From Muscardinus avellanarius (lineage: Eukaryota > Chordata > Mammalia > Rodentia > Gliridae): a stretch of 64,000 bases of DNA. Position numbers and translations under genes: made by a program. The stretch lies in NCBI GenBank assembly GCA_963383645.1, contig OY726574.1:56433977-56497976 (forward strand), given 5' to 3'. The notes under the pieces were generated by a model that was given only the letters and a program-made list of their open reading frames with translations, was not told where the DNA came from and ran no database searches. Of the stretch, positions 63,247 to 64,000 are shown one piece after another. Every line of letters starts with the position of its first letter. Position 1 is the stretch's first letter.

Positions 63247-64000
63247 GTTTGAAAGTAGCAACCAGATATGTTTGACCATATATCTGAGTTTCATAAACTA
63301 ACCAAGCCAACACATAAAATTAGCGATTACAGAAATGTTTAGGCAGACAAAAACAAAGAGGTTGATCCCAGAAAACCACCTCTAAAGGATATTTAAAAGT
63401 AAGTACTTCAGGGGAAAGAAAATAGCTTCAAAAAAACAAGTTCTGAGACACAAGAAGCCGTGAAGACTGCTGAGTCAACCCCCGTCATCTCTTTGTCTGA
63501 GCACGGAAGGGATTAGTAATCTTCGTTTGCCAATCCTGAAAAATATGAAATATTTTTAAACGGAATGGGAAAGTATTTCCATAAATTGAATACAATTTTC
63601 TACCTTGGGCTTTATTTTATTTATTTATTCACACTGCAAATTAAAGTCCTTTGAAATTTTTAAATAATTTGTATTGTGTTTCTTATTCTTCACTATCCCA
63701 AACTGGAGTCAATAATATATTTCAAGCAATCATTTAGGAGTATGCTAATTTCCACCTGCTCTCTCGTTCTTTGTTAAAGGAGGGGAAGCAGCTGGTCTTA
63801 CTCCTGGGAAATTAACAGGAAATATTCGAGGACAAATTCCTAAAGCAATTATTGCTGGTTTGCCTGGCAGATTAATGGTAAAAATCAATAGCTGTCTTTG
63901 TGGAGTGTGCCTCCATGGGCCGTGGAGACGAGGAGTAAACAGAGGCCCAGTTTGTTCAGTTCTCTGCTCGTCTCTATACTCCAGAATTGACAGTATTAAA
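63247..64000. other. Repeat-free end of the window, possible conserved non-coding DNA
   Basis: No SINE, L1 or LTR words. From about 63600 it carries features often found in conserved non-coding elements: an octamer-like ATGCTAAT (63742-63749), the odd palindrome AGCAAT-T-ATTGCT (63844-63856) and GATTAATGG. No open frame with a domain. Conservation is inferred, not shown. Confidence 0.35.

Noticed and set aside
1..64000. CRISPR-like array made of the many regularly worded SINE copies
   Set aside because: Copies are long, diverged, on both strands and irregularly spaced; this is vertebrate interspersed repeat DNA.

Overview
The window is nuclear DNA of a rodent, most likely a squirrel-family (Sciuridae) species. 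The main evidence is roughly seventy copies or fragments of one dimeric SINE: a 7SL/B1-like left half (GCCGGGCGTGGTGGCGCACGC ... AGACAGGAGGATC ... GAGACCCTGTTTC) joined by an A-rich linker to an ID-like right half (GGTGTAGCTCAGAGGTAGAATGCCCC ... CAATCCCCAGTACC). This matches the B1-ID dimers known from squirrels (MEN-type elements). LINE-1 fragments, MaLR-type LTR pieces, one MER5A-like DNA transposon and many dinucleotide microsatellites make up the rest of the repeat load. I see no bacterial, plasmid, phage or CRISPR features.

No intact cellular protein-coding gene, tRNA or rRNA can be supported. Long open frames come from L1 ORF1/ORF2, SINE consensus or dinucleotide tracts. The window therefore reads as intergenic or deep intronic DNA.

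Layout. 1-4.3 kb: SINEs (one nested pair, one trimeric copy with a perfect target-site duplication), old L1 and an LTR-like element. 4.5-13 kb: SINEs whose tails grew into microsatellites, including a 277-bp CA/CG tract at 9.2 kb, and a MaLR LTR at 11.1 kb. 13.6-16 kb: an old MLT1-like LTR split by an L1 that itself carries two insertions. 16-21.6 kb: SINEs, a MER5A-like element and about 2.3 kb of repeat-poor sequence. 21.7-30.2 kb: one nearly full-length, degenerate L1 on the minus strand, split by a younger plus-strand L1 (25.4-27.1 kb) with a SINE at its tail. 30.2-40.1 kb: repeat-poor sequence, then old L1 and SINEs with a 5'-truncated L1 at 39.4-40.1 kb. 40.1-42.3 kb: unusual GC-richer sequence of unknown nature with a 67-bp tandem duplication. 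42.3-52 kb: SINEs including a tail-to-tail inverted pair, a 116-bp retroposed RNA end with a perfect hairpin (48.0 kb) and a CpG-dense patch (51.4 kb). 52-57.3 kb: L1 and SINEs. 57.5-63.2 kb: dense SINEs, a target site used twice (60.0-60.5 kb) and a solo LTR inside a SINE (61.6 kb). 63.25-64 kb: repeat-free, possibly conserved non-coding sequence.

No genes act together here; the content is a record of layered retroposition, and many insertions can be ordered in time from nesting and target-site duplications (TSDs). Most repeat boundaries are read by eye and accurate to about 5-15 bases. I found no convincing new biological system. The best candidates for something undescribed are a SINE subfamily with a built-in hairpin, a trimeric SINE, and the hairpin-bearing retroposed RNA end.
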